Source: Clostridia bacterium
GTDB taxonomy: Bacteria > Bacillota > Clostridia > Oscillospirales > CAG-272
Assembly (NCBI GenBank): GCA_017503105.1
Contig: JAFVTS010000028.1
Span: forward strand, 1-64,000
Length of the DNA stretch: 64,000 nucleotides
Direction of reading: 5' to 3'
Shown here: one piece after another, positions 7,991-16,147 of the stretch
How the letters are laid out: every line of letters starts with the position of its first letter
Position numbering within the stretch: the first letter of the stretch is position 1
Position numbers and translations under genes: made by a program
The notes under the pieces: model-generated
The model's database searches: none
Told to the model about the DNA's origin: nothing
Seen by the model: only the letters and a program-made list of their open reading frames with translations

Positions 7991-9163
7991 TTACCAAGTG
8001 AAGAACTCGCTTCCGAGGAGCTTGAGTATAGCCTCGGTGTAGAAGTAATCTCCGTAGATGATGGAGATGTGCAAGCCCTTCTTCTGGCTTTCGTTGTTGG
8101 GATAACGGACGGTGCCGTAGCCGAGCATATGGTCGTTTGCGGGGTCGAAGTCGCAGAACTTCTTTTCCATTGCGCGGAGTATATTGATAGCACCGTTCAT
8201 ATACATTCCGCCCTCGCCCTCGGGAAGACGCTTTGCAAGTTCGATAAGTCCGCAAGCCGCGCAAGCGCCTGCCGTGGAGTCGTAGTAAACGGGTTCCTCG
8301 GGCGCACGGAAGTCAACTCTCGGAAGCCAATCGTCCGAGCAGTTTGCGATGAAGTAGTTTGCGACCTGCTTTGCGGCGTTAAGGTATCTTTCCTCTCCCG
8401 TGTGGATGTAGGAAATTACGAAGCCGTAAAGCGCCCAAGCCTGACCGCGGGACCAGGAAGAGCCCTCGGCAATACCCTGACCGCCGTAGGTCTTCTCAAC
8501 CTCGTGAGCGTTCGTTCTGTTGTGCTCGACGATGTGAACGACGGAGCCATCAGCGCGAAGGTGGCAGTCGATAGCCATATCCGCGTGAGCCATAGCGACT
8601 CTCTTGAATCTGTCGTCACCAAGTTCTCTTGAAGCAAAGTAGAGGATGGGGAGGTTCATAAGGCAGTCGATAATAGTCCAGTTGTCAACGGGATGACCGT
8701 CCCACGAAGGGCCGTTCCACGCGCGGATAAATCCGCCGACCTCGTCGCCCATTACGAAACGGGAGAAGAGAGAGGACGCCGCGAAGAGATTTCTCGTTCT
8801 CGACTCCTTGTTGCCCGTGAGCTGATAGGACGCACCGCAAACGAGATGCCACATAAATCCGACGTCGTGATGAAGGGCGTCGTAATTGGAAAGAGCCGTG
8901 TCCATCTTCTTCTCACTCGCCTCAGCGGTAAGTCTGTAATTCTCATTCTTCGTGTAGTTATAAAGAAGCCAGTTAAGACCGCCCCAGAAGCCCGCGGTCC
9001 AAGCACCGGGATTTATCTCCTTGTGCATTCCGTCCTCTCCCACACCGTCAACTATCTTGTTGCGGGAACGGACGGTGACCTCTGACATTTTCTTGTCGAT
9101 CTTTTTGAAAACCTCTTCTGCCCAAGCACGGTTTTCGTTAAGTAAAGTATTATAGCTTTTCAC
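7991..9163 (-). CDS. GH88 unsaturated uronyl hydrolase (copy 2)
   Basis: Hydrolyses unsaturated glucuronyl or galacturonyl residues left by polysaccharide lyases, giving 5-keto-4-deoxyuronate. It is 390 residues, normal for GH88, with no signal peptide. D100 in HHDVGFMW and D166 in NWTIIDCLMNLP correspond to the two catalytic aspartates of the family. GSSWSRGQAWALYGF is another GH88 signature. The start is GTG, preceded by GAGGA with about 9 nt spacing. It is the promoter-distal member of a tandem pair with the gene at 9227, and their C-terminal halves are nearly identical in DNA. It shares an operon with KduI and an SDR that act on its product. Confidence 0.92.
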   Translation of the reverse strand: MKSYNTLLNENRAWAEEVFKKIDKKMSEVTVRSRNKIVDGVGEDGMHKEINPGAWTAGFWGGLNWLLYNYTKNENYRLTAEASEKKMDTALSNYDALHHDVGFMWHLVCGASYQLTGNKESRTRNLFAASSLFSRFVMGDEVGGFIRAWNGPSWDGHPVDNWTIIDCLMNLPILYFASRELGDDRFKRVAMAHADMAIDCHLRADGSVVHIVEHNRTNAHEVEKTYGGQGIAEGSSWSRGQAWALYGFVISYIHTGEERYLNAAKQVANYFIANCSDDWLPRVDFRAPEEPVYYDSTAGACAACGLIELAKRLPEGEGGMYMNGAINILRAMEKKFCDFDPANDHMLGYGTVRYPNNESQKKGLHISIIYGDYFYTEAILKLLGSEFFTW

Positions 9164-9226
9164 TATTGAAAATCCTCATCAATCAAAATTGTTTAATTTG
9201 TAAAACTAAGCTTTGAGAGCACTGTT

Positions 9227-10375
9227 TCACCAAGGGAAGAACTCGCTTCCGAGGAGCTTGAGTATAGCCTCGGTGAAGAAATAATCGCCGTAGATGATGG
9301 AGATGTGGACCTCAGCCTTCTTCATATCTCCGTCAACGGGGAATCTTACGGTTCCGTAGTCAAGCATATGGTCGTTCGAAGGATCGAAGTTACAGCACTT
9401 CTCTTCCATAGCGCGAAGCATATTAACAGCACCGTTCATATACATTCCGCCCTCGTTTTCGGGGAGTATCTTCGCAAGCTCGATAAGTCCGCAAGCCGCG
9501 CAAGCGCCCGCGGTGGTATCGTACATTACGGGCTCCTCGGGTGCACGGAAGTCAACTCTCGGAAGCCAATCGTCACAGCAGTTTGCAATAAAGTAGTTTG
9601 CGACCTGCTTTGCGGCGTTAAGGTATCTTTCCTCACCCGTGTGGATGTAGGAAATTACGAAGCCGTAAAGCGCCCAAGCCTGACCGCGTGACCAGGACGA
9701 GCCGACAGCAGAGCCCTGACCGCCAAAGGTCTGAACTACCTCGCCCGTTTCTCTGTCGTGCTCTGCGATGTGAACGACGGAGCCGTCCTCGCGAAGGTGA
9801 TCCATAATAGCCATATCCGCGTGAGCCATAGCAACTCTCTTGAATCTGTCGTCGCCGAGCTCCTTCGACGCCCAGTAAAGAAGAGGAAGGTTCATAAGGC
9901 AGTCGATGATGGTCCAGTTCTGCTGGCTCTTGCCGTTCCACGCAACTATGTAGCCGCCGTCGAGAACGAATCTTGACATAAGCGTGGATGCCGCGAAGAG
10001 GTTCCTCGTTCTTGAGTCCTTATCGCCCGTGAGCTGATAGGAAGCGCCCGAGAGGATGTGCCACATAAAGCCAACGTCGTGGTGAAGCTTCTCGTACTGT
10101 GCAAGAGCTTCGTCCATCTTCTTTTCGCTTGACTTAGCCGTGAGCATATAGTTCTCATTCTTCGTGTAGTTGTAAAGAAGCCAGTTAAGACCGCCCCAGA
10201 AGCCGTTGGTCCACCAAGTGATGGACTTTTCCTTATGGAATCCGTCCTCGGTCACACCGTCGGGAATCTTGTCGCGGGAGCGGATAGTCATCTCGGACAT
10301 CTTCGCGTCGATCTTTTTAAAGGTTTCTTCCGCCCAAGCGCGGTTTTCCTCAAGTAAAGTTTTGTAGCTTTTCAT
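9227..10375 (-). CDS. GH88 unsaturated uronyl hydrolase (copy 1)
   Basis: Cytoplasmic GH88 enzyme of 382 residues, paralogue of the next gene. Catalytic aspartates are D100 in HHDVGFMW and D158 in NWTIIDCL. It differs from its neighbour mainly in the loop before NWTIID, where it lacks about 8 residues, and in the segment around residues 36-56. These are sites where substrate preference could differ (for example sulfated versus non-sulfated disaccharides), which is inference. ATG start with GGAGA upstream. It lies 34 nt after the SDR gene and 63 nt before the second GH88 gene. Confidence 0.92.
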   Translation of the reverse strand: MKSYKTLLEENRAWAEETFKKIDAKMSEMTIRSRDKIPDGVTEDGFHKEKSITWWTNGFWGGLNWLLYNYTKNENYMLTAKSSEKKMDEALAQYEKLHHDVGFMWHILSGASYQLTGDKDSRTRNLFAASTLMSRFVLDGGYIVAWNGKSQQNWTIIDCLMNLPLLYWASKELGDDRFKRVAMAHADMAIMDHLREDGSVVHIAEHDRETGEVVQTFGGQGSAVGSSWSRGQAWALYGFVISYIHTGEERYLNAAKQVANYFIANCCDDWLPRVDFRAPEEPVMYDTTAGACAACGLIELAKILPENEGGMYMNGAVNMLRAMEEKCCNFDPSNDHMLDYGTVRFPVDGDMKKAEVHISIIYGDYFFTEAILKLLGSEFFPW

Positions 10376-10409
10376 TTATTTATCTCCGTATTTTTTATCG
10401 TTAGCAGAA

Positions 10410-11216
10410 TCAGCCGGGGAACTTGCCGAAGTATGCCTGAATACCGCCGTCAACGTAGATGACCTGACCGTTTACGAAATCGGATGCCTTCGATGCAAGG
10501 AATACGGCGGTGCCGCCGAGGTCCTCGGGATCACCCCATCTGCCTGCGGGAGTCTTGGTGTCGGTGATAAACTGGTCGAAGGGATGCTTGGAGCCGTCAG
10601 CCTGCTTCTCACGAAGAGGTGCGGTCTGGGGAGTTGCGATGTAACCGGGGCCGATGCCGTTGCACTGAATGTTGTATGCGCCGTACTCGGACGCGATGTT
10701 TCTTGTGAGCATCTTAAGACCGCCCTTTGCGGATGCGTAAGCGGAAACGGTCTCACGGCCGAACTCACTCATCATAGAGCAGATATTGATGATCTTACCC
10801 GATCTCTTCTTCATCATAGAGGGAAGAACCGCCTTGGAAACGATGAAGGGAGCGTTAAGGTCAACGTCGATAACGGCTCTGAACTCGGATGCCGCCATCT
10901 CGTGCATAGGGATTCTCTTGATAATGCCCGCGTTGTTTACGAGGATATCGACCGAGCCGACTTCCTTTTCGATCTTTGCGACCATATCCATAACGGCGTC
11001 CTCATCGGTAACGTCGCAAACGTAGCCGACAGCGTCGATCCCGTCTTCCTTATATGACGCAAGACCTCTGTCAACGAACTCCTGCTTGATGTCGTTGAAA
11101 ACGATCTTCGCGCCTGCTGCGTTAAGTGCCTTTGCGATAGCGTATCCGATACCGTAGGATGCGCCCGTAACGAGAGCTACCTTGCCCTCAAGGCTGAAAT
11201 TCTGTGTGTAAGACAT
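10410..11216 (-). CDS. SDR oxidoreductase, KduD/gluconate 5-dehydrogenase type
   Basis: Classical short-chain dehydrogenase of 268 residues. The cofactor motif TGASYGIG lies at 17-24, NNAG at 94-97, and the catalytic triad is S147, Y160 and K164 (YASAK). It resembles gluconate 5-dehydrogenase and 2-deoxy-D-gluconate 3-dehydrogenase. Directly downstream of kduI and upstream of two GH88 genes, its likely job is NAD(P)H reduction of 3-deoxy-D-glycero-2,5-hexodiulosonate to 2-keto-3-deoxygluconate, as for KduD/DhuD. AAAGGAG precedes the ATG. Family membership is clear; substrate is inferred from context. Confidence 0.85.
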   Translation of the reverse strand: MSYTQNFSLEGKVALVTGASYGIGYAIAKALNAAGAKIVFNDIKQEFVDRGLASYKEDGIDAVGYVCDVTDEDAVMDMVAKIEKEVGSVDILVNNAGIIKRIPMHEMAASEFRAVIDVDLNAPFIVSKAVLPSMMKKRSGKIINICSMMSEFGRETVSAYASAKGGLKMLTRNIASEYGAYNIQCNGIGPGYIATPQTAPLREKQADGSKHPFDQFITDTKTPAGRWGDPEDLGGTAVFLASKASDFVNGQVIYVDGGIQAYFGKFPG

Positions 11217-11246
11217 TTTGTGTTCTCCTTTATATTTTTAATTTAA

Positions 11247-12893
11247 TTATCTAAGCTCTTTGGTTTCGATGTGGTCCATATCGGTGAATTCCTGGTTCTC
11301 GCCGCACATAGCCCAGATGAAGGAATAATTCTTCGTTCCGACACCCGAGTGGATGGACCAAGAGGGAGAAATTACAGCCTCCTCGTTGTGCATTACGATG
11401 TGACGTGTTTCCTTGGGCTCGCCCATCATATGGAATACCGCGTCGTTAGGACCCATATCAAGGTAGAGGTAGACCTCCATACGTCTGTCGTGGGTGTGGC
11501 TCGGCATAGTGTTCCAGTTAGAGCCGACTTCAAGCTGCGTAAGACCCATAGCGAGCTGGCAGGACTTCATTACCTCGGGGTGTATGTACTGATTGATAAC
11601 TCTCTTGTTGCAGTCCTCAACGGAGCCGCAGGGCACCTTTCTTGCCTTGGTGATGTCGATCTTGACCGTAGGATACTCGGTGTGCGCGGGGCAAGAGGTC
11701 ATATAGAACTTCGCAGGGTTCGTTTCATCCGTGCTCTTGAACTTAAGGTCCTTGTGTCCTCTTCCTATGTAGATACCGTCGCGGGGGTTCATCTCGTAAA
11801 CCTCACCGTCCACGGTGATAACGCCGGGGCCGCCGATGTTGATACAGCCGAGCTCACGGCGCTCAAGGAAGTACTCCGCAGCAAGCTCCTTGCCTGCCTC
11901 AAGCTTGAGCTCAAGCTTAATGGGCATCATTCCTATAACTATGATTCTGTCGATATGGCTGTAAACCATTCTGATGTTATCCTTAGTGAAGAGGTTCGCA
12001 ATGTGGAACTCCTCTCTGAGTCTGTCCGTGGTATAATATCTCACGTCTTTTGCGTTTGCCGCGTCTCTTACTTCCATTCCTTCATTCTCCTTTTTAATAT
12101 AAGTTCCGTAAACTTCCATTTGCGAGAGTGCCGCGAAGGACAAAGAACCGTCCTCGAGCCTCTGTTGCTTGAAGCCCGTAAGCTTCACGAATTCAGTCTT
12201 TTTAGGCGCAAATTCAATAGTCTGCCCCTCTGCGACGCCCTTGAGCTCTGCGTGGACCTTCTCGCCGTCCGAGAACTCAACGTCACACTCCTTCCAATAC
12301 GTGTCGTGCGGGAAATCGGCTCTTAAATAGAGCACGACCTTTGACGCCTCGACCTCGCATCCGAAGTGGATCTCGTATTCAAGATCCTCGCGAAGACCGC
12401 CGCCCCAAGAGTGGAAGGGGTAGCTGCCGTGACCAAGGTTATCCGTAATTCCGTCAATGGCGTTACGCTCAAAGAAGCACGGATCCTCTCTCGTAACGAA
12501 GTTCGCGGCAGCGTGCGGGAAATACTTCGGCACGTTGTGTCTGTCGTGCGAGTTCAGCGAGATCTTACGCTCGCCGTATATTTCCGCCTCCGTCGGCTCT
12601 TCGGCAATGATTCTGTGGCTGTCGCCCGAAAAAGCGCCCGGCGCATAACAGCAAGCAAGCTCTCTGCCAAAGGGAATAGCAAACTCAAACACTCCGTCGG
12701 GAACGTAAACGATGGACTCCGCAAGCGTTTCGTCAAGCTTTAGCCTTACGAACTCTCCGTCGTTAAGCTCAACTCGAAGCTTGTCGTCCTCCTCATAAAC
12801 GCCATCGAAGCGCTCGTCTATTTCCGCACCGTAAGCCTTGAACTTGACCTCGCCCTCGGCGTTGATCAGCTTTAAGTTTAAAATAACGATCAC
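11247..12893 (-). CDS. kduI: KduI isomerase with N-terminal galactose-binding-like domain
   Basis: The C-terminal 276 residues (11247-12077) are a complete 5-dehydro-4-deoxy-D-glucuronate isomerase, with PSHTHDRRMEVYLY (metal-binding His/Glu) and the conserved WSIHSG region. The first 272 residues are extra: about 140-268 look like a discoidin/galactose-binding fold (YLRADFPHDTYWKE, then a closing MEVYGTY). KduI alone is about 278 residues, so this is a fusion or an in-frame overlap. AAGGAG lies 9 nt before the internal ATG at 12075-12077, so a KduI-length protein may also be made. The upstream start is unclear: the GTG at 12891-12893 sits directly against AAAGGAG, and a better-spaced site would be ATT at 12882-12884. 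It lies second in the operon. Confidence 0.85.
   Translation of the reverse strand: MIVILNLKLINAEGEVKFKAYGAEIDERFDGVYEEDDKLRVELNDGEFVRLKLDETLAESIVYVPDGVFEFAIPFGRELACCYAPGAFSGDSHRIIAEEPTEAEIYGERKISLNSHDRHNVPKYFPHAAANFVTREDPCFFERNAIDGITDNLGHGSYPFHSWGGGLREDLEYEIHFGCEVEASKVVLYLRADFPHDTYWKECDVEFSDGEKVHAELKGVAEGQTIEFAPKKTEFVKLTGFKQQRLEDGSLSFAALSQMEVYGTYIKKENEGMEVRDAANAKDVRYYTTDRLREEFHIANLFTKDNIRMVYSHIDRIIVIGMMPIKLELKLEAGKELAAEYFLERRELGCINIGGPGVITVDGEVYEMNPRDGIYIGRGHKDLKFKSTDETNPAKFYMTSCPAHTEYPTVKIDITKARKVPCGSVEDCNKRVINQYIHPEVMKSCQLAMGLTQLEVGSNWNTMPSHTHDRRMEVYLYLDMGPNDAVFHMMGEPKETRHIVMHNEEAVISPSWSIHSGVGTKNYSFIWAMCGENQEFTDMDHIETKELR
12075..12092 (-). promoter_or_regulatory. internal ribosome binding site at the native KduI start
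   Basis: On the minus strand AAGGAG (12087-12092) precedes ATG (12075-12077) by 9 nt, inside the long open frame. The protein from this ATG (MEVRDAANAKDVRYYTTD) has the normal length and N-terminus of KduI. Confidence 0.7.
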
Positions 12894-12925
12894 TCCTTTA
12901 CTTTTATTTTTATTTTAAATTCATT

Positions 12926-13768
12926 TCAAATTTCAATATCAGCATACACGGGAGAATGATCCGACGTGTCAAGTGCCGATTTATCCGTGACTATTCTGTA
13001 CCGAAGCGCACGGAATCCGCCACCAAGGGCAACTATATGGTCGATAGAGTCGATTTGCGTTTTTGTCGGAGGATTGCCGTGCCATCCACCCTTTCCGTCT
13101 GAAACGGGGTCTGCGTGAAGAGTACAAATATCGTCCTTTTCGTCCGCGGCGCTGAAAAGATGCACAACACCGCTGTTTTTATAAACGTCGGTGAAAACTC
13201 TGCTTCTTGTCGTGCAGTTCATATCTCCAAAAGCAAAAACGGGACAGGAATATTCCTCGTGCAATCTCTTCATAACCGAAACGAGTGCACGCGCGTTGCT
13301 CGCTCTTACGTTTTCATGCTCTTCATTTGTAAAATAAGCAATGTCGCCAAGCCATTTGTGCTGATTTTGCTTTACCTCATCGGACTCAAATCCCGACATC
13401 CACCAGAAGTGCGTGTTGCATACCGCAAATACATTGCCGTCCCCGTCCCTGAGCACTGCAAAGCTTATCGCCTTCGAACCGTCGGGCGTGTCAGCAAAAC
13501 GCTTGAAGCCTTTTTCAAGTATTCTGTATTTCTTCTTCACCATAAGAGGAACGTGGTTTCCCGCATAGCTCTGCTCGGCACCAACGGTGTCGTATTCCGC
13601 AAGTAGCTTTTTAAACGCCGAGCTGTCATTCCACGCACGCGTGACCTCTTGGAAGCCTATTACGTCGGGAGAATACTCTCCTACGGTTTTGATAAGATAA
13701 TTAGCACGCTCCTCTACGGGATTGCCGAAATAACCGCCCCAGATGTTCGCCGTCATTATGCGTATCAT
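12926..13768 (-). CDS. endonuclease/exonuclease/phosphatase (EEP) family protein
   Basis: DNase I-like metal-dependent phosphodiesterase fold, about 280 residues. Motifs: MTANIWGG at the N-terminus, GFQEV (metal-binding Glu), NTHFWW, FGDMNC and the terminal SDHSPVYADIEI (catalytic Asp-His). The open frame extends upstream to 13834, but ATG at 13766-13768 has AAAGGGTGG about 8 nt ahead and gives the family-typical start. There is no signal peptide. It is the first gene of the uronate operon, 32 nt ahead of the kduI fusion. The substrate (nucleic acid, sugar phosphate or phosphodiester) cannot be told; a role in glycan use is only suggested by position. Confidence 0.8.
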   Translation of the reverse strand: MIRIMTANIWGGYFGNPVEERANYLIKTVGEYSPDVIGFQEVTRAWNDSSAFKKLLAEYDTVGAEQSYAGNHVPLMVKKKYRILEKGFKRFADTPDGSKAISFAVLRDGDGNVFAVCNTHFWWMSGFESDEVKQNQHKWLGDIAYFTNEEHENVRASNARALVSVMKRLHEEYSCPVFAFGDMNCTTRSRVFTDVYKNSGVVHLFSAADEKDDICTLHADPVSDGKGGWHGNPPTKTQIDSIDHIVALGGGFRALRYRIVTDKSALDTSDHSPVYADIEI

Positions 13769-13805
13769 ATCAATGCCACCCTTTACAAATTTAACGTACA
13801 AAATA

Positions 13806-13834
13806 ATGATACCATATTTGAAAAAATAAATCAA
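13806..13834 (-). promoter_or_regulatory. promoter of the EEP-kduI-SDR-GH88-GH88 operon
   Basis: On the minus strand TTGATT (13829-13834) and TATCAT (13806-13811) are 17 bp apart, 38 bp before the EEP start codon. No operator is obvious. Confidence 0.65.
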
Positions 13835-13859
13835 GGCTTTTGGGGGATTTTGTAAAAGA

Positions 13860-14156
13860 TTTTTCTCGCTCGCGTGCGCGCGCCCGCCCTCGCGCGTTCT
13901 TTTTTGGTGTTGGAGGAGGTGTAGTATTTATTATATCTTTATTGTTGGTGGACAAAATGTCTCCCACTTCGCGCCAATTTGGCTCGCCGTACGAGACATT
14001 TTGTCCTCTGTCAAAGTGACATTTTGTCTCATTCCTTTAACACTTTATCCCCTCGCTTCCCGAGATGATCGTTTCTGTCATTTTTCGTTTTTTCTCAAAA
14101 ACGTCAGGATTGCGCTTTGTTTTTCTCAAAAATTCGTCGGAATTTAAACAAAGGTA
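13860..14156. other. non-coding intergenic stretch with inverted repeats
   Basis: No supported gene. The sequence begins with a GC-rich purine/pyrimidine run (13868-13898, many CGCG steps), then carries three copies of a 13-14-bp motif described separately. Short leftward frames (14037-14222, 14104-14364) have no ribosome binding site and overlap the lysine riboswitch, so they are not genes. Confidence 0.5.
13950..14031. repeat. inverted repeat GGACAAAATGTCTC with third copy
   Basis: GGACAAAATGTCTC (13950-13963) is repeated perfectly inverted as GAGACATTTTGTCC (13993-14006). A third related copy TGACATTTTGTCTC (14018-14031) follows in the second orientation. The motif core is itself near-palindromic (GACAAAATGTC). 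This fits a transposon-end remnant or multiple binding sites for a dimeric regulator; no transposase or regulator gene is adjacent. Confidence 0.5.
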
Positions 14157-14185
14157 TTGACAAGCGCTGAAATTTGCTATATAAT
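14157..14185 (+). promoter_or_regulatory. promoter of the dapA-dapB-lysA operon
   Basis: Perfect consensus TTGACA (14157-14162), 17-bp spacer, TATAAT (14180-14185). The riboswitch aptamer starts about 15 nt downstream. Confidence 0.93.
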
Positions 14186-14198
14186 ATATTAAACTCGA

Positions 14199-14362
14199 TA
14201 TGATAGAGGTGCGTTTTGTCATAAAACCCGAAAGTAACGGTTGTCAAAAGACCGCGGGGAGGGGCAGGCGCCGAAGGCGACTTTCTTTTTGACGGGGAGC
14301 CGTTCTGGCAGTGTGGAATAAGATCTGTACTGTTGTCGCATTTTTGCGGAGGGCTATCTTTC
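14199..14362 (+). promoter_or_regulatory. lysine riboswitch (L box)
   Basis: The aptamer begins with the signature GATAGAGGTGCG and includes GGCGCCGAAGGCG in the middle. It closes with the conserved GTACTGTTGTCGC, TTTGCGGAGGGCTATCTT block. The 5' GATAG and 3' CTATC form P1. An intrinsic terminator follows at 14411-14437 before dapA. In the known mechanism lysine binding stabilises the aptamer and favours termination, lowering diaminopimelate and lysine synthesis. The operon content (dapA, dapB, lysA) agrees. Confidence 0.93.
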
Positions 14363-14410
14363 ACACGCTTTTATCCTTATTTTACGGAAAAATCAGCGGA
14401 CGTGCAAACG

Positions 14411-14437
14411 GTGGCCTCATTTGGGGGCTGCTTTTTT
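14411..14437 (+). terminator. riboswitch-controlled terminator
   Basis: GTGGCCTC (14411-14418) pairs with GGGGCTGC (14424-14431) through an ATTTG loop, using three G-T wobbles, followed by six T. It is the expression platform of the lysine riboswitch. Confidence 0.8.
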
Positions 14438-14491
14438 GTTATCCTCTTCTCTATAAGGATCGGGAAAATAAACGAACGGGAGAAAAACACA

Positions 14492-15379
14492 ATGAAAAAC
14501 ACGGTATTCAAGGGTGTCGCGACGGCGATAGTCACCCCTCTTACAAAGGACGGAGTGGATTACGAGAGCTACGGCAAGCTCATAGATTGGCAGATAGCCG
14601 AGGGCGTCAACGCCATCGTTGCCGCAGGCACGACGGGAGAGGGCTCTACCCTGACGGACGAGGAGCACAGAGAGGTCATCAGCTACACCGTAAAGCGCGT
14701 GGCAGGCAGAGTTCCCGTTATCGCGGGAACGGGCTCAAACGACACGGACTACGCCGTTGAGCTTACAAAACACGCGTGCGAGGCGGGCGCTGACGCTATG
14801 CTCGTCGTTTCTCCTTACTATAACAAGGCAACGCAGAAGGGCCTTATCGCGTCGTTCACGAAGATCGCGGACAACTGCACGAAGCCCATCATTCTTTATA
14901 ACGTCCCCTCAAGAACGGGCTGCAACATCTTGCCCGCGACGGCGGCGACACTCGCGGATCACCCGATGATAGTAGGTATGAAGGAGGCGAGCGGAAATCT
15001 CTCGCAGATCGCGGAGCTTCTCCACCTCGTCGGTGACAGAATGGACGTTTACTCGGGCAACGACGATCAGATAATCCCTATTATGGCGCTCGGCGGCAAG
15101 GGCGTTATCTCCGTTCTTTCGAACGTACTTCCTAAGAAAACAGCCGAGATGTGCGACAAGTTCTTTGCAGGTGATATTGCGGGCGCTGCAAAGATGCAGC
15201 TCGACTACATACCGCTCATCAGCGCGCTCTTCTCGGAGGTAAACCCCATTCCCGTAAAGGCGGCAATGGCGGCAATGGGCTTCTGCGAGGATTATTTAAG
15301 ACTTCCCCTCACTTCAATGGAAGATGCAAACAGAGAGAAGCTTCTCGCGCTTATGCGCAAGGAAGGCTTGAAGGTATAA
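14492..15379 (+). CDS. dapA: 4-hydroxy-tetrahydrodipicolinate synthase
   Basis: Condenses pyruvate with aspartate semialdehyde, the first committed step of lysine/DAP synthesis. It is 295 residues from ATG 14492, chosen because ACGGGAG lies about 10 nt upstream and the protein then starts MKNTVFKGVATAIVTP like the family; the open frame extends further upstream through the riboswitch. Seen: GTTGEGSTL at 46-54, Y136 in LYNVPSRTG, and the Schiff-base lysine K164 in VGMKEASG. It is the first gene of the riboswitch operon, followed 3 nt later by dapB. Confidence 0.97.
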   Translation: MKNTVFKGVATAIVTPLTKDGVDYESYGKLIDWQIAEGVNAIVAAGTTGEGSTLTDEEHREVISYTVKRVAGRVPVIAGTGSNDTDYAVELTKHACEAGADAMLVVSPYYNKATQKGLIASFTKIADNCTKPIILYNVPSRTGCNILPATAATLADHPMIVGMKEASGNLSQIAELLHLVGDRMDVYSGNDDQIIPIMALGGKGVISVLSNVLPKKTAEMCDKFFAGDIAGAAKMQLDYIPLISALFSEVNPIPVKAAMAAMGFCEDYLRLPLTSMEDANREKLLALMRKEGLKV

Positions 15380-15382
15380 TAA

Positions 15383-16126
15383 ATGAAGATCATAATTCAC
15401 GGAATCGGCGGCAGAATGGGTGCCGAGGTCGCAAAGCTCGCGCTTTTCGGTGTGCGCGGCTCGGAAGTGCTTGCCGGTGTCGACCCCTACGGCTCGTTTG
15501 ACGGGGCAAGATGTGTCGGAAGCTTCGACGAGCTTACCGAGAGGGCGGATTGCATAATAGACTTTTCACATCATTCGGCAACCAAGGGACTTCTCGATTA
15601 CGCTGTAAAAACGAAAACGCCCGTCGTCCTCGCGACAACGGGGCACACGGAGGACGAGCTTGAGGCTGTGCGCCTCGCGAGTGAAAAGATCGCTATTTTC
15701 CACGCGGCAAATATGTCACTCGGCGTAGCGCTTCTCATAGAGCTCGCAAAGATAACGGCAAGGACTATGCCCGACGCGGAGATCGAAATAATAGAAAAGC
15801 ACCACGACAGAAAGCTTGACGCGCCGAGCGGCACCGCTCTCGCGATAGCTAACGCGATAAAGACCGTCAGGGACGACGCGTTCTTCACCTACGGCAGAAG
15901 CGGTCAAGCGAAGCGCACCAAAGAGGAGATCGGCATTCACGCGATAAGACTCGGCAACATCGTCGGTGAGCACGAGGTCATAGTAGGCACGGATTCGCAG
16001 ACGATAACTCTCAAGCACGAGGCGCACACGAGAGCGCTCTTTGCAGAGGGGGCTTTGGCGGCGGCTGAGTTCATCGTGGGCAAGGACGCAGGCATCTACT
16101 CAATGCCCGATATGATCAAAATTTAA
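15383..16126 (+). CDS. dapB: 4-hydroxy-tetrahydrodipicolinate reductase
   Basis: NAD(P)H-dependent reductase making tetrahydrodipicolinate, 247 residues. The N-terminal Rossmann motif is GIGGRMG (7-13). The catalytic and substrate-binding block EIIEKHHDRKLDAPSGTAL, with HH and KxDAPSGT, is the DapB signature. The gene begins 3 nt after the dapA stop, so the two are translationally coupled. DAP from this route feeds peptidoglycan; lysA follows for lysine itself. Confidence 0.96.
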   Translation: MKIIIHGIGGRMGAEVAKLALFGVRGSEVLAGVDPYGSFDGARCVGSFDELTERADCIIDFSHHSATKGLLDYAVKTKTPVVLATTGHTEDELEAVRLASEKIAIFHAANMSLGVALLIELAKITARTMPDAEIEIIEKHHDRKLDAPSGTALAIANAIKTVRDDAFFTYGRSGQAKRTKEEIGIHAIRLGNIVGEHEVIVGTDSQTITLKHEAHTRALFAEGALAAAEFIVGKDAGIYSMPDMIKI

Positions 16127-16147
16127 ACGAAAGACTTTTTTGACAAA

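Noticed and set aside
11271-12326. 351-residue plus-strand ORF
   Set aside because: Antisense shadow of the kduI coding region caused by codon bias; no start signal.
12926-13834. Longer start for the EEP protein at 13834
   Set aside because: The upstream part overlaps the promoter and lacks a ribosome site; ATG 13768 has a good site and family-like N-terminus.
5593-13834. Polysaccharide utilisation locus of Bacteroidetes type
   Set aside because: No SusC/SusD pair, and all surrounding genes are Firmicutes-like.
13950-14031. Complete insertion sequence
   Set aside because: Inverted repeats only; no transposase frame between or beside them.
14104-14364. 86-residue minus-strand ORF
   Set aside because: Covers the lysine riboswitch in antisense; no ribosome site.
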